From Bacillota bacterium (GTDB lineage Bacteria > Bacillota > Limnochordia > Darwinibacteriales > Darwinibacteriaceae): 14,102 bases of DNA. The stretch covers positions 1-14,102 of the forward strand of contig JAAZLY010000034.1 of assembly GCA_012799115.1 (NCBI GenBank). The letters run 5' to 3'. The notes below the pieces were generated by a model. It saw only the letters and a list, made by a program, of their open reading frames with translations, searched no databases and was not told the origin of the DNA. The translations under genes were made by a program, and so were the position numbers. This document shows positions 1-6,652 of this stretch, piece after piece (position 1 is the stretch's first letter; each line of letters opens with the position of its first letter).

Positions 1-497
1 AAATTGGGACCAGTGAACGGCTTGGAAGGGTCTGAGTCATCCGACCGCCGACTTGTCCAAAGGCGACCATCATCACTTTTTGCGACGACGTTCTCCATAA
101 GATCGCGCATCACAAAGGTGCTACCATCCTGATATACAAGGTATTCCCCATTATTCTCAATTTCGTTGTTGAGACTTGGGAAGGTATTGCTCACCAGGAG
201 CCAGCTTGCATCCCATTGCCAAGCGTTGTCATCTTGGAGCTTCTCAAGATCCACAACAATGGTCTGCTCGCGACCGTGGGAGTCGTAGACCTGAACTGTA
301 CGACCAACTGATGTGCCTGAGCTTAGCCTATTATCTAGGTTACCAGCAAAGAAGACTGTGTCTGTAGCTCTCGGTGTAATGGTATCAGAAGCCGAGATAT
401 ACATGGGCTGCAAGGCAGAGTTGGTGTCAATAACCCCATCCTGATTGGCTACATAGCCTAAGACTCGTTGACCATTGACCAATGAGACGAGGTTTCC
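1..497 (-). pseudogene. flgE: flgE 3' fragment, flagellar hook protein, out of frame with its start and cut by the window edge
   Basis: This is the continuation of the hook protein in a different frame from its N-terminal part. Reading the minus strand in the frame of codon 479-477 gives an open frame down to position 1. It begins NLVSLVNGQRVLGY, the usual FlgE motif after the rod/hook N-terminus. It continues through segments typical of the FlgE middle domain, such as FFAGNLDNRL and VQVYDSHGREQTIVVDLEK. About 165 residues are visible and the C-terminal D0/D1 helices lie outside the window. It has no start codon or SD of its own, so it would be translated only if the frame were restored near 496-497. 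The family assignment is strong. Whether the break is biological or a sequencing error cannot be decided from the sequence. Confidence 0.85.
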
Positions 498-871
498 TTC
501 TGTTCATTGTCTAGTCCAAACATGCCCGCCCTCGTGTATTGGCGGTTCTCTCCCTGTCCTAAGACAAAGAAGCCTTCACCTTCGATGGCTAGATCCGTGA
601 TATATCCAGTAGACTGTGTGTTTCCTTGAGTATGCTTAACATCAATCGAACCGAGTTGCACACCGAGACCAATTTGTTGTGGGTTTGTACCGCCTCTGGT
701 ATCTGTTGGAGCCGTGGCGGGACGCATAGTCTGGCTCAGCATATCTTGAAATGTAGCCCGCGAAGACTTGTATCCTGCGGTGTTAACGTTTGCGATGTTG
801 TTACCGATGATATCCATGCGCACTTGGTGCACTTTTAGACCCGATACCCCGGCAAACATTGAACGCATCAT
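458..871 (-). pseudogene. flgE: flgE 5' fragment, flagellar hook protein N-terminus ending at a premature stop
   Basis: FlgE polymerises into the hook that joins the basal body to the filament. The N-terminus MMRSMFAGVSGLKVHQVR followed by NNIANVNTAGYKSSRATFQD is the conserved rod/hook motif, and IEGEGFFVLG and YTRAGMF follow as expected. The start is ATG at 871, nine bases after a strong AAAAGGAGG at 881-889. A longer frame from TTG at 910 lacks a usable SD and crosses a palindrome, so I reject it. After about 125 residues the frame leaves the family pattern (KETSSHWSMVNES) and stops at 458. The FlgE sequence continues in the next frame from about 497. Adding one G at 496-497 gives QKGNLVSLVNG and restores the reading frame. 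A real mutation would leave no functional hook protein. A base-call error is equally possible. Confidence 0.9.
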
Positions 872-982
872 AACTTCATTCCTCCTTTTCAAGCCGCTTA
901 TAAGCGGCAATCCTCCGTTCGGAGGTAACCCACGTCATTCGTTCAGTGGGTGGAGGGCTCCCCGTAGGGTCCAGCCCTGTGT
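872..982 (-). other. structured leader between the TIGR02530-type gene and flgE: four consecutive hairpins
   Basis: This 111-base gap is the only long one inside the flagellar cluster. Read on the minus strand it contains four inverted repeats in a row. The first is AGGGCT/AGCCCT (973-978 with 954-959), enclosing a small CCC-TAC-GGG hairpin. The second is ACCCAC/GTGGGT (946-951 with 928-933, 12-base loop). The third is CCTCCG/CGGAGG (920-925 with 912-917, 2-base loop). The fourth is the perfect 16-base palindrome GCCGCTTATAAGCGGC (893-908). The flgE SD (881-889) follows at once. There is no T-tract after any stem, so these are not simple terminators. They could control flgE translation, stabilise or process the mRNA, or be the remnant of a repeat or IS200/IS605-type end. 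I do not recognise a known RNA family. Confidence 0.6.
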
Positions 983-1369
983 TTAGATAATTACTGCGCT
1001 GTCGATCTGTGTGAATACATTGTCTCTGAGGTTATCCCCATCCATGGCCGTGATCACAGTACGATTGGCCACACTCACAACCAGAGCAACATTGTCGAGC
1101 AAAATCAGAGTCTCACGTCCACCTTTATTGCGAGCTTTTTCTACCGCTTCTTCAAGGGTCTTCAGTTGACCTTCTGTGAAGTGAATATTGCGTGCTTCAA
1201 GCCTCTTTGTGGCATGAGCCGAAAACTTGACCGTGCCTTCCCGCAACTTGGTATCCAATATGTTTGCAAAGGATCCGTCTTGTCCAGGAACAGGTTTTGT
1301 CCGTGGCGCTTGTCTTGGTTGTATGGGTTGAATGGGCAACCCCTGAGGAACCTTAAACTGTTGGCTCAT
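983..1369 (-). CDS. TIGR02530-type flagellar operon protein of unknown function
   Basis: This 128-residue protein matches the small flagellar operon family that sits between flgD and flgE in many Bacillota. Its N-terminus (residues 1 to about 40) is proline- and glutamine-rich and probably disordered. The conserved part follows: VKFSAHATKRLEARNI, then a helical stretch, then LILLDNVALVVSVANRTVITAMD, and finally FTQIDSAVII. No catalytic motif, signal peptide or membrane segment is visible. ATG at 1369 is chosen because AGGGAGGG lies just upstream (around 1378-1385). An in-frame start at 1393 has no such signal. The gene overlaps the end of flgD by 17 bases, which suggests translational coupling. 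A role in hook assembly is inferred from position only. Confidence 0.85.
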   Translation of the reverse strand: MSQQFKVPQGLPIQPIQPRQAPRTKPVPGQDGSFANILDTKLREGTVKFSAHATKRLEARNIHFTEGQLKTLEEAVEKARNKGGRETLILLDNVALVVSVANRTVITAMDGDNLRDNVFTQIDSAVII

Positions 1370-1799
1370 TGGTCGCTCCCTCCCTGATAGCAACTACCTC
1401 GCCAAAATCATATAACTTGCCATTGACCATGATTAATGGCCATCCGTCTTTAAACTGTACACCAGTCACCTTACCAAAGAGACTCTCTCCATCCTTGGTG
1501 AAGAGCTCCACATGTTGACCAATCATCTGTGTTGCCTGCCCAAGAGCAGTCAGCTTTTGCTGTCCTAGCATCATATCACTCATATTGGTGTTCAGATTCT
1601 GCATTTGCTCCAGACTACTAAACTGAGCGAGTTGGGCAATAAACTCCTTGTCATCAACGGGACTGATGGGATCCTGGTACTTGAGCTGGGTAATCAAGAG
1701 CTGCAAGAACTGATCCTTACCAAGGGCACTAGGATCACGAGCTACCCCTTCCCTCTGCTTGAGCAACTGCTCTACAGTACCAACCGTATTAACGTACAC
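1353..1799 (-). CDS. flgD: FlgD, hook cap / hook assembly scaffold protein (short form)
   Basis: FlgD caps the growing hook and is needed for FlgE subunits to assemble. The N-terminal scaffold domain is clear: LGKDQFLQLLITQLKYQDP, then a Pro-Val-Asp-Asp segment and QLAQFSSLEQMQNLN, which match the family signature. At about 148 residues it is much shorter than proteobacterial FlgD (about 220-230). It lacks the C-terminal Tudor/FnIII-like region and ends in a short beta-rich tail, as in Bacillus. GTG at 1799 is preferred because AAGGGGG (1808-1814) lies eight bases upstream. The in-frame GTG at 1808 abuts the SD. The SD overlaps the fliK stop codon (1813-1815), and the 3' end overlaps the next gene, so translation is probably coupled on both sides. 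Confidence 0.93.
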   Translation of the reverse strand: MYVNTVGTVEQLLKQREGVARDPSALGKDQFLQLLITQLKYQDPISPVDDKEFIAQLAQFSSLEQMQNLNTNMSDMMLGQQKLTALGQATQMIGQHVELFTKDGESLFGKVTGVQFKDGWPLIMVNGKLYDFGEVVAIREGATNEPTV

Positions 1800-1812
1800 A
1801 CATCTCACCCCC

Positions 1813-3564
1813 TTACACTCTTACATCAACTTGATTCCAGATACTACGACCTAGGTAGGCCTTGTCGCTGCCTGGTACCGATGCTTTGTCGATTCGTCCA
1901 TAACTCTGCCTGGGCATCTGTCTGGATCGCTCTTGCCCCTGGGAGTCGGCTTCTTTGTGACCAAGTCCGATACTTACACTGACATCTGCCATGTGGGTTC
2001 CTTGGTCCTGCAATGCTGTTTGAAGCTGCGGCAACTGACTGGCTAGGATCTCACGCACCTGTTGGTTTTGAACAACGAACTCAGCTACCATAATGCCCCG
2101 TTCCATAGAGAGCTTAACCTCGAGGGTGCCCAAATGGTCTGGCTTGAGCTGCATACGCACTTCACTACGCTCTTCTAGCACTAGGGTCTCAATGGTCTGG
2201 ACAAGTTTAGGGAACAGATTGTCCCGATCTTGGACGTCCAGTAACTCCCGCATCTGTACTTCTGCCTTGGGAATCTCCTGCGAAGACTCTAGCGTTGGTT
2301 GATGTGCATGGTGCCCTGTTGGTTCAATCGCCTCTGGCGTAGACCGTTTCTCTGGTGTACTCTTCAGTACAAACCTAGCACCTTCTTCAGATTCCTTTTG
2401 CTCTGATGCCAAAAGCTCTGTTCCCTCTTTTACTTCTGCCTGATGCCTAGCGGTGAGTATCTCTCCATCACTGTCGAATGTTTCAAGCTCTAAATCTGTT
2501 TCTGGAGCTTCGACTTCACGTGTTGTTAGGATCGTCTCCTTGGAAGCCAGACTCTCCTTGATCCCAGGGGAAGGGTCAGAAACCTGTGCCATAAGCTCCT
2601 CTGGAACCTTCTTCACACCGCTGTGTTCTTCTGCTTGCAGGGTTGATGCCACAGCATAATCAAGCTCTGAAACCATGGTTGCCGGTTCAGTTCGTTCCTG
2701 GTTTTGAAGAAGAACGCTGCCTTCAGTCACAACTTCAGTTCTGACTTGAGATGGTTCGACTGCCGTCTTGTTCGGTTTCCCATGAGCGTCATGCTGACTA
2801 CGAAGGGTGGGACGCCAAGCGCCTTCACGACCAAGAGGTACTTCTGGTACTTCAGGTAGAATCTGTTCTGTAGCCAGTTCAGTCGTTGTCATGTCTGAAC
2901 GCTGCCACTCCATGGGTTCACCCCTTGTAGTCACCTGCTTGTCAGGGAGCGACTGAACGGATTCGAGGTCTAGACTAGGCTTCTCCTGTGACTGAACATC
3001 ACTGGACAGAACTGGCTGGGCCTGAGGCCCCTCTGGAGCTTCTTGGACCGGTACCTGGGTAAAAACTGAATCAAGTAGCTGAGTGACAGCCTTCTGGGCA
3101 TTCATGTCTACATCAGGAGGAACAGCTGGTACTGCCTGGCCTTGAGATTCCGCTTGTGTCTGCAAGGGATCAACGTGGTACGTTGTCTCCGCTATCGCCA
3201 ATTCTCCATCTTTCCCTTCTTCAAAGCTCGCATCCTGGACTACCTCGAGAGGTTCTTCGGCTACAGAAGCAAAGACACTTGCAAGCAAGAAGCTTGTTGG
3301 ATCTGTACTACTGGGCTTCTCCTCCACTGATTCGTCTTGTCTCTTCCGGACGAGAGGAACCGGCTTCTTCGGCGATTGCTCCAGGGCCCTCGCCTCACTT
3401 CCATCCTGCGGCTTCGTCTGTTCATGGAGATGCCGAGTTAACACCGCTTCAAAACCCTGCGTCTGTTCTTTGGCCACTTGGTTCTTCAGAGGATCCACAT
3501 GATCCCTGGCTTGAAGATTACCTACAGCCATCTGGGCAAATACAAATGGTCCGATGATTATCAC
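1813..3564 (-). CDS. fliK: FliK, flagellar hook-length control protein
   Basis: FliK is the secreted ruler that measures hook length and switches export specificity. Most of the approximately 580 residues are low-complexity, rich in Glu, Gln, Pro and Ser with many short acidic stretches, as expected of the extended ruler region. The C-terminal Flg_hook domain (roughly residues 460-535) is clear: EVRMQLKPDHLGTLEVKLS, followed by VVQNQQVREILASQLPQL. A polar tail of about 50 residues follows. The start is uncertain. GTG at 3564 is the outermost in-frame start but lies inside the SD AAAGGAGGTG (3562-3571). The SD is ideally placed (8 bases) for an ATC codon at 3555, and the first in-frame ATG is at 3531. 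The coordinates give the outer limit. The identification itself is firm from the C-terminal domain and the position between the MotE-like gene and flgD. Confidence 0.9.
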   Translation of the reverse strand: MIIIGPFVFAQMAVGNLQARDHVDPLKNQVAKEQTQGFEAVLTRHLHEQTKPQDGSEARALEQSPKKPVPLVRKRQDESVEEKPSSTDPTSFLLASVFASVAEEPLEVVQDASFEEGKDGELAIAETTYHVDPLQTQAESQGQAVPAVPPDVDMNAQKAVTQLLDSVFTQVPVQEAPEGPQAQPVLSSDVQSQEKPSLDLESVQSLPDKQVTTRGEPMEWQRSDMTTTELATEQILPEVPEVPLGREGAWRPTLRSQHDAHGKPNKTAVEPSQVRTEVVTEGSVLLQNQERTEPATMVSELDYAVASTLQAEEHSGVKKVPEELMAQVSDPSPGIKESLASKETILTTREVEAPETDLELETFDSDGEILTARHQAEVKEGTELLASEQKESEEGARFVLKSTPEKRSTPEAIEPTGHHAHQPTLESSQEIPKAEVQMRELLDVQDRDNLFPKLVQTIETLVLEERSEVRMQLKPDHLGTLEVKLSMERGIMVAEFVVQNQQVREILASQLPQLQTALQDQGTHMADVSVSIGLGHKEADSQGQERSRQMPRQSYGRIDKASVPGSDKAYLGRSIWNQVDVRV

Positions 3565-3571
3565 CTCCTTT
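3562..3571 (-). promoter_or_regulatory. strong ribosome binding site of fliK
   Basis: AAAGGAGGTG on the minus strand is close to a perfect complement of the 16S rRNA 3' end. Eight bases separate its GGAGG core (3564-3568) from an ATC codon at 3555-3553. No ATG, GTG or TTG stands at a normal distance. A short inverted repeat AGGTGG-AAAA-CCACTT lies between the upstream stop codon and this site and could form a small stem with one G-U pair. Confidence 0.75.
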
Positions 3572-3586
3572 CAAGTGGTTTTCCAC

Positions 3587-4138
3587 CTATTGATTGGCTT
3601 GACCCAGAGCTTCGCTGAAGGTCACCGCCAGATTTGTGGGCAGTTCTGTAAGTATGACTGCTGCGTCTTGCATATCCATTTGGAGCAAGACTCTTAACAC
3701 TAGATCTTTGTCCAGCTTTTCTATAATTTGGGCGGCGTCAGCTGCATCCATGGATGCATACAAACTCGCGAGAGTCTGAATGTTACGCCGTTGTTCTTCT
3801 TGCTCCTGAACCTTGCTTGCGCGAGTCTCAATGGAAGCCTCCCTGCTATCAAGCTCTAGGGCCCTTTGTTCTAGTAGCTGACGATCGGCTCTGAGCTGGG
3901 CTTCACGCTGGTCGAGCTCTTCTTGCTTCAGTTGCAGCTCCAGAAGCTCATTCTCAATCCAACCCTGCGCATCCTGACCAATGGCATAAACCTTGAGATG
4001 CGGTTCGATCCATCCGATCTTCATGCCCACATCCCAAAATAGGGCGGGTGCATCAATAACTCCAGTCACCGCAAATATGCTAAAAGCTACGATAATTGCG
4101 ATCAGGAGAAGGAAAAACACTAAGATCCATTTGCGCAC
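3587..4138 (-). CDS. MotE/MgtE_N-like membrane-anchored coiled-coil flagellar protein (ylxF position)
   Basis: This 183-residue protein has three visible parts. Residues 5-27 form one hydrophobic membrane anchor after a short positively charged start (MRKW). Residues about 60-118 are a Glu/Gln/Leu/Arg-rich heptad stretch that should form a coiled coil. Residues about 120-175 resemble the MgtE intracellular N-domain: LASLYASMDAADAAQIIEKL, then LVLRVLLQMDMQDAAVILTEL. This is the layout of MotE and of the YlxF-type proteins found between fliJ and fliK in Bacillota. MotE homologues act as stator chaperones in other bacteria, but the role of this one is inferred. GTG at 4138 is supported by GGAGG seven bases upstream. 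The SD directly follows the fliJ stop. It is not a magnesium transporter, since the CBS and channel domains are absent. Confidence 0.82.
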   Translation of the reverse strand: MRKWILVFFLLLIAIIVAFSIFAVTGVIDAPALFWDVGMKIGWIEPHLKVYAIGQDAQGWIENELLELQLKQEELDQREAQLRADRQLLEQRALELDSREASIETRASKVQEQEEQRRNIQTLASLYASMDAADAAQIIEKLDKDLVLRVLLQMDMQDAAVILTELPTNLAVTFSEALGQANQ

Positions 4139-4150
4139 AGATGTACCTCC

Positions 4151-4573
4151 CTACGTCTTGAGCTGCGAGCGCATGTCATCTAGAACTTTCTGTTCTTTTC
4201 GCTCTTGTTCTTTAACAAACGCAGCATATTGCTTCTCACGCAATGTGCTGACCTTCTTCGTTTCTTGTCTGGCCAAAAGCCAAGCTTCTTTTGCCTTTTG
4301 AGCTAGTTCTTCCTGCTGACGAACGCGTACCTCTTGCCTCTCGATTCTAGGCCTCAGAACATCGAGGAAAGAGTAGGTAGCTTGGCGCCTTTCTATGTCA
4401 AAATGGGCATGTCCAAAGTCCTTAATCTCTTGTTCCTGTTCCTTCAAACGGGCGAGTTTTTCTCTCTCCTCCTGTGCAGCGCGTTCCTGGAGAGCCCATT
4501 CGTTCTTGGCCCGTTCTTCCATGACACCACGGACGTTCAAGACTCTTTCCAGACGGAACTTAAAAGCTGACAT
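4151..4573 (-). CDS. fliJ: FliJ, flagellar export apparatus stalk / chaperone-escort protein
   Basis: FliJ is the small coiled-coil stalk that sits in the FliI hexamer and contacts the FlhA export gate. The 140 residues are almost entirely charged alpha helix, rich in Glu, Lys, Arg and Gln, and begin MSAFKFRLERVLNVR, the usual FliJ N-terminal motif. Length fits the family (about 140-150). No membrane segment or signal peptide is seen. ATG at 4573 is preceded by AGGAG eight bases upstream, and this SD overlaps the fliI stop codon (4585-4587). Sequence conservation in FliJ is low, so the assignment rests on the N-terminal motif, the coiled coil and the position directly after fliI. Confidence 0.92.
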   Translation of the reverse strand: MSAFKFRLERVLNVRGVMEERAKNEWALQERAAQEEREKLARLKEQEQEIKDFGHAHFDIERRQATYSFLDVLRPRIERQEVRVRQQEELAQKAKEAWLLARQETKKVSTLREKQYAAFVKEQERKEQKVLDDMRSQLKT

Positions 4574-4584
4574 CGGTTCAACTC

Positions 4585-5919
4585 CTAATGCTCATTGCTA
4601 AAAACCTGTTCTAAACGTGCTAGGGTATCAGGCCATGGGCAAGCATCGTTGATCTCTTGCTTCAGAAAGTCAGTGATTCCTGGATGCAGGCGAATCGCCC
4701 TATCGATGGCAGGATTGGACCCCGCTGCATAGGCACCAATATTGATCAAATCCTCTGCATCAGCATATGTAGCCATAGAAGCTCTCATCAGACCCGCAAG
4801 CTGTTTGTGACGCTCATCGGCTACTTCTGTCATCAAGCGGCTCACGCTAGCCAAGACATCAATGGCCGGGTAGTGGTTCTTCTCTGCTAAGGCTCGGTTG
4901 AGCACAATATGGCCGTCCAGAATTCCCCGAACGGTGTCGGTGATTGGCTCATTTAAGTCATCACCTTCTACCAGTACCGTGTAAAACGCAGTAATCGTAC
5001 CCACGCTTCCTGGACCTGTTCGCTCCAAGACCTTGGGTAGTAGGGCAAACACAGATGGCGTATACCCCCGGGTGGCAGGTGGTTCACCGGTAGCCAAGCC
5101 AACCTCTCGCTGGGCGAGGGCTAACCTTGTTACCGAGTCCATAACAAAAAGTACGTCACGCCCTAGATCACGGAAAAACTCCGCAATGGTCGTGGCCACT
5201 AACGCACCTTTGATGCGAACCAGAGCAGGTTGATCCGAGGTGGCAACAACGACGACAGAGCGAGCCATTCCTTCAGGACCCAAATCACGTTCGAGAAACT
5301 CACGAACCTCACGACCACGCTCGCCAATCAGCGCGATCACGTTCACGTCAGCTTCTGTGTTCCGTGCCATCATGCCTAATAAAGTACTCTTGCCAACACC
5401 ACTTCCGGCAAAAACGCCAATGCGTTGACCTCGTCCACAAGTTAGTAAGCCATCGATGGCCCGAACACCCACTGAAAGTGGCGACTTAATACGTTGCCTT
5501 TCTAAAGGTCGGGGAATGCGTCCCTGAACCGAGCGCTGTTTCGTACCTGGGACATAGCCTTTGCCGTCCATAGGTTGGCCTAACCCATCAAGGACCCGTC
5601 CCAAAAGAGCTTCTCCTACACCAACCGTCAAAGGTGAACCAGTAGCTGTAACAAGACTGCCTGGTCCTACTCCCGTTAGCTCCGAGAGGGGCATGAGCAA
5701 AACCTTTTGATCCCGAAATCCCACCACTTCTGCTGGGACACCGTACCCGCTACGGGGTTGAATGAGACATAGATCTCCAATATTGGTCGTAGGTCCTAGA
5801 GACTCTATCGTCAGTCCAACGATCTGGCTGACCCGTCCACTATGGATCGTATCTTCTAGTTCCTCTAAATGACGTTGATAGTGCGCCACTCTAGGCGACA
5901 GTTCCTTATTTGCTCTCAT
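4585..5919 (-). CDS. fliI: FliI, flagellum-specific type III export ATPase
   Basis: FliI is the hexameric ATPase at the base of the flagellar type III export apparatus and is related to F1-ATPase beta. The 444-residue length is normal. The P-loop AGSGVGKST is at about residues 171-179. The conserved IGERGREVREF loop with the catalytic Glu region is at about 198-208. Walker B VLFVMDSVTR is at about 256-265. The family signature EPPATRGYTPSVF follows. The N-terminal beta-barrel and C-terminal helical regions are complete, and no key residue is missing. The start is ATG at 5919, which overlaps the end of fliH by 14 bases, so the two are probably translationally coupled. GGAAGTG lies upstream as a weak SD. 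Confidence 0.97.
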   Translation of the reverse strand: MRANKELSPRVAHYQRHLEELEDTIHSGRVSQIVGLTIESLGPTTNIGDLCLIQPRSGYGVPAEVVGFRDQKVLLMPLSELTGVGPGSLVTATGSPLTVGVGEALLGRVLDGLGQPMDGKGYVPGTKQRSVQGRIPRPLERQRIKSPLSVGVRAIDGLLTCGRGQRIGVFAGSGVGKSTLLGMMARNTEADVNVIALIGERGREVREFLERDLGPEGMARSVVVVATSDQPALVRIKGALVATTIAEFFRDLGRDVLFVMDSVTRLALAQREVGLATGEPPATRGYTPSVFALLPKVLERTGPGSVGTITAFYTVLVEGDDLNEPITDTVRGILDGHIVLNRALAEKNHYPAIDVLASVSRLMTEVADERHKQLAGLMRASMATYADAEDLINIGAYAAGSNPAIDRAIRLHPGITDFLKQEINDACPWPDTLARLEQVFSNEH

Positions 5920-6652
5920 GATATAGCACTTCCATGAGACCCTTTCCTAACTTGCCAAGCCTCTCTTCGAGGCGAGCATCAATTAGGCCATTCTCTGATT
6001 CGATCATGCATCCGCCCTGGCTGAGGGAAGGATCCACCTGAAAGATGATGTTCGTGCGCTGTCCCACCTGAAGACTCTCCTCATGATCCTGGATCAAAGA
6101 ATAATCAACGGGACTTAAATACACAACAATTTCGTTAACAGTCCCCAGGGCAAACAAGGAATCTCGAATGATAGGCCCTAGCCAGGAGACATCGTCATCA
6201 ACAGTATTTCTCACTATTTTATCGGCAAGAAGAAGGCTCAGCTTTAGGAAGTCTTCTTCAAGGGCAGCAAGGCCACTGGCCCTTCGCCGGACCGCCTCAT
6301 CGATCGTTCTTTGCAACAAGTCAAGCAGTTCTCTGGCTTGTGCAAGTGCTTTACTCTCACCATCAATCAGGCCTTCTTGATAGCCTTCTGCGTAGGCTCC
6401 TTCCTTGGTCTTTAGGCGGAGGGTCTCCAGTTCCTCTTCAGCCTCCTGCATCAACAACCTGGCCTCTTCTTGAGCCCTCGCCACAATCTCCTGGGCCTTT
6501 CGTTTAGCATCGGCGATCACATTAGAGCCATCGAGAATGGTGTTACCAGGCATATCTGTGGCTTCCTGCTGGGTAAATTGCACCGGGATCACTGTGTCGG
6601 CGTCATCCGTCACCAGAACCTTGAGCTCGGCGGCTTTGATGATTCTAGACAA
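5906..6652 (-). CDS. fliH: FliH, flagellar export ATPase regulator
   Basis: FliH dimers bind FliI, hold it in check and dock it at the C-ring. The 248-residue protein has an Ala/Glu/Arg-rich helical stretch (residues about 45-95: AKRKAQEIVARAQEEARLL and following heptads) like the V/F-type ATPase peripheral stalk. A C-terminal domain (about 130-240) contains LLADKIVRNTV and GGCMIESENGLIDARLEERL, which match the FliH/YscL ending. The start codon is TTG at 6652, nine bases after GGAGG. That SD lies within the fliG coding end, and the genes overlap by eight bases. The 3' end overlaps fliI. Sequence identity in this family is generally low, but motif and position agree. Confidence 0.93.
   Translation of the reverse strand: MSRIIKAAELKVLVTDDADTVIPVQFTQQEATDMPGNTILDGSNVIADAKRKAQEIVARAQEEARLLMQEAEEELETLRLKTKEGAYAEGYQEGLIDGESKALAQARELLDLLQRTIDEAVRRRASGLAALEEDFLKLSLLLADKIVRNTVDDDVSWLGPIIRDSLFALGTVNEIVVYLSPVDYSLIQDHEESLQVGQRTNIIFQVDPSLSQGGCMIESENGLIDARLEERLGKLGKGLMEVLYHESK

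Noticed and set aside
458..500. Programmed -1 ribosomal frameshift in flgE
   Set aside because: The bases around the shift (AAGGAAACC) do not form an X XXY YYZ slippery heptamer in the reading frame, and I see no clear downstream stem or pseudoknot. A one-base loss explains the data better.
872..910. Longer FlgE N-terminus from TTG at 910
   Set aside because: It would add MPLISGLKRRNEV, which is unlike FlgE, runs through the palindrome and the SD, and has GGAGG only one base from the TTG.
1605..1982. 125-residue open frame on the + strand
   Set aside because: It is antisense to flgD and fliK, has no family motifs and no convincing SD. All other + strand frames in the window are also shadows of minus-strand genes.
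3156..3557. 133-residue open frame on the + strand
   Set aside because: It is antisense to the low-complexity part of fliK, where biased composition keeps the opposite strand open. It shows no recognisable domain.
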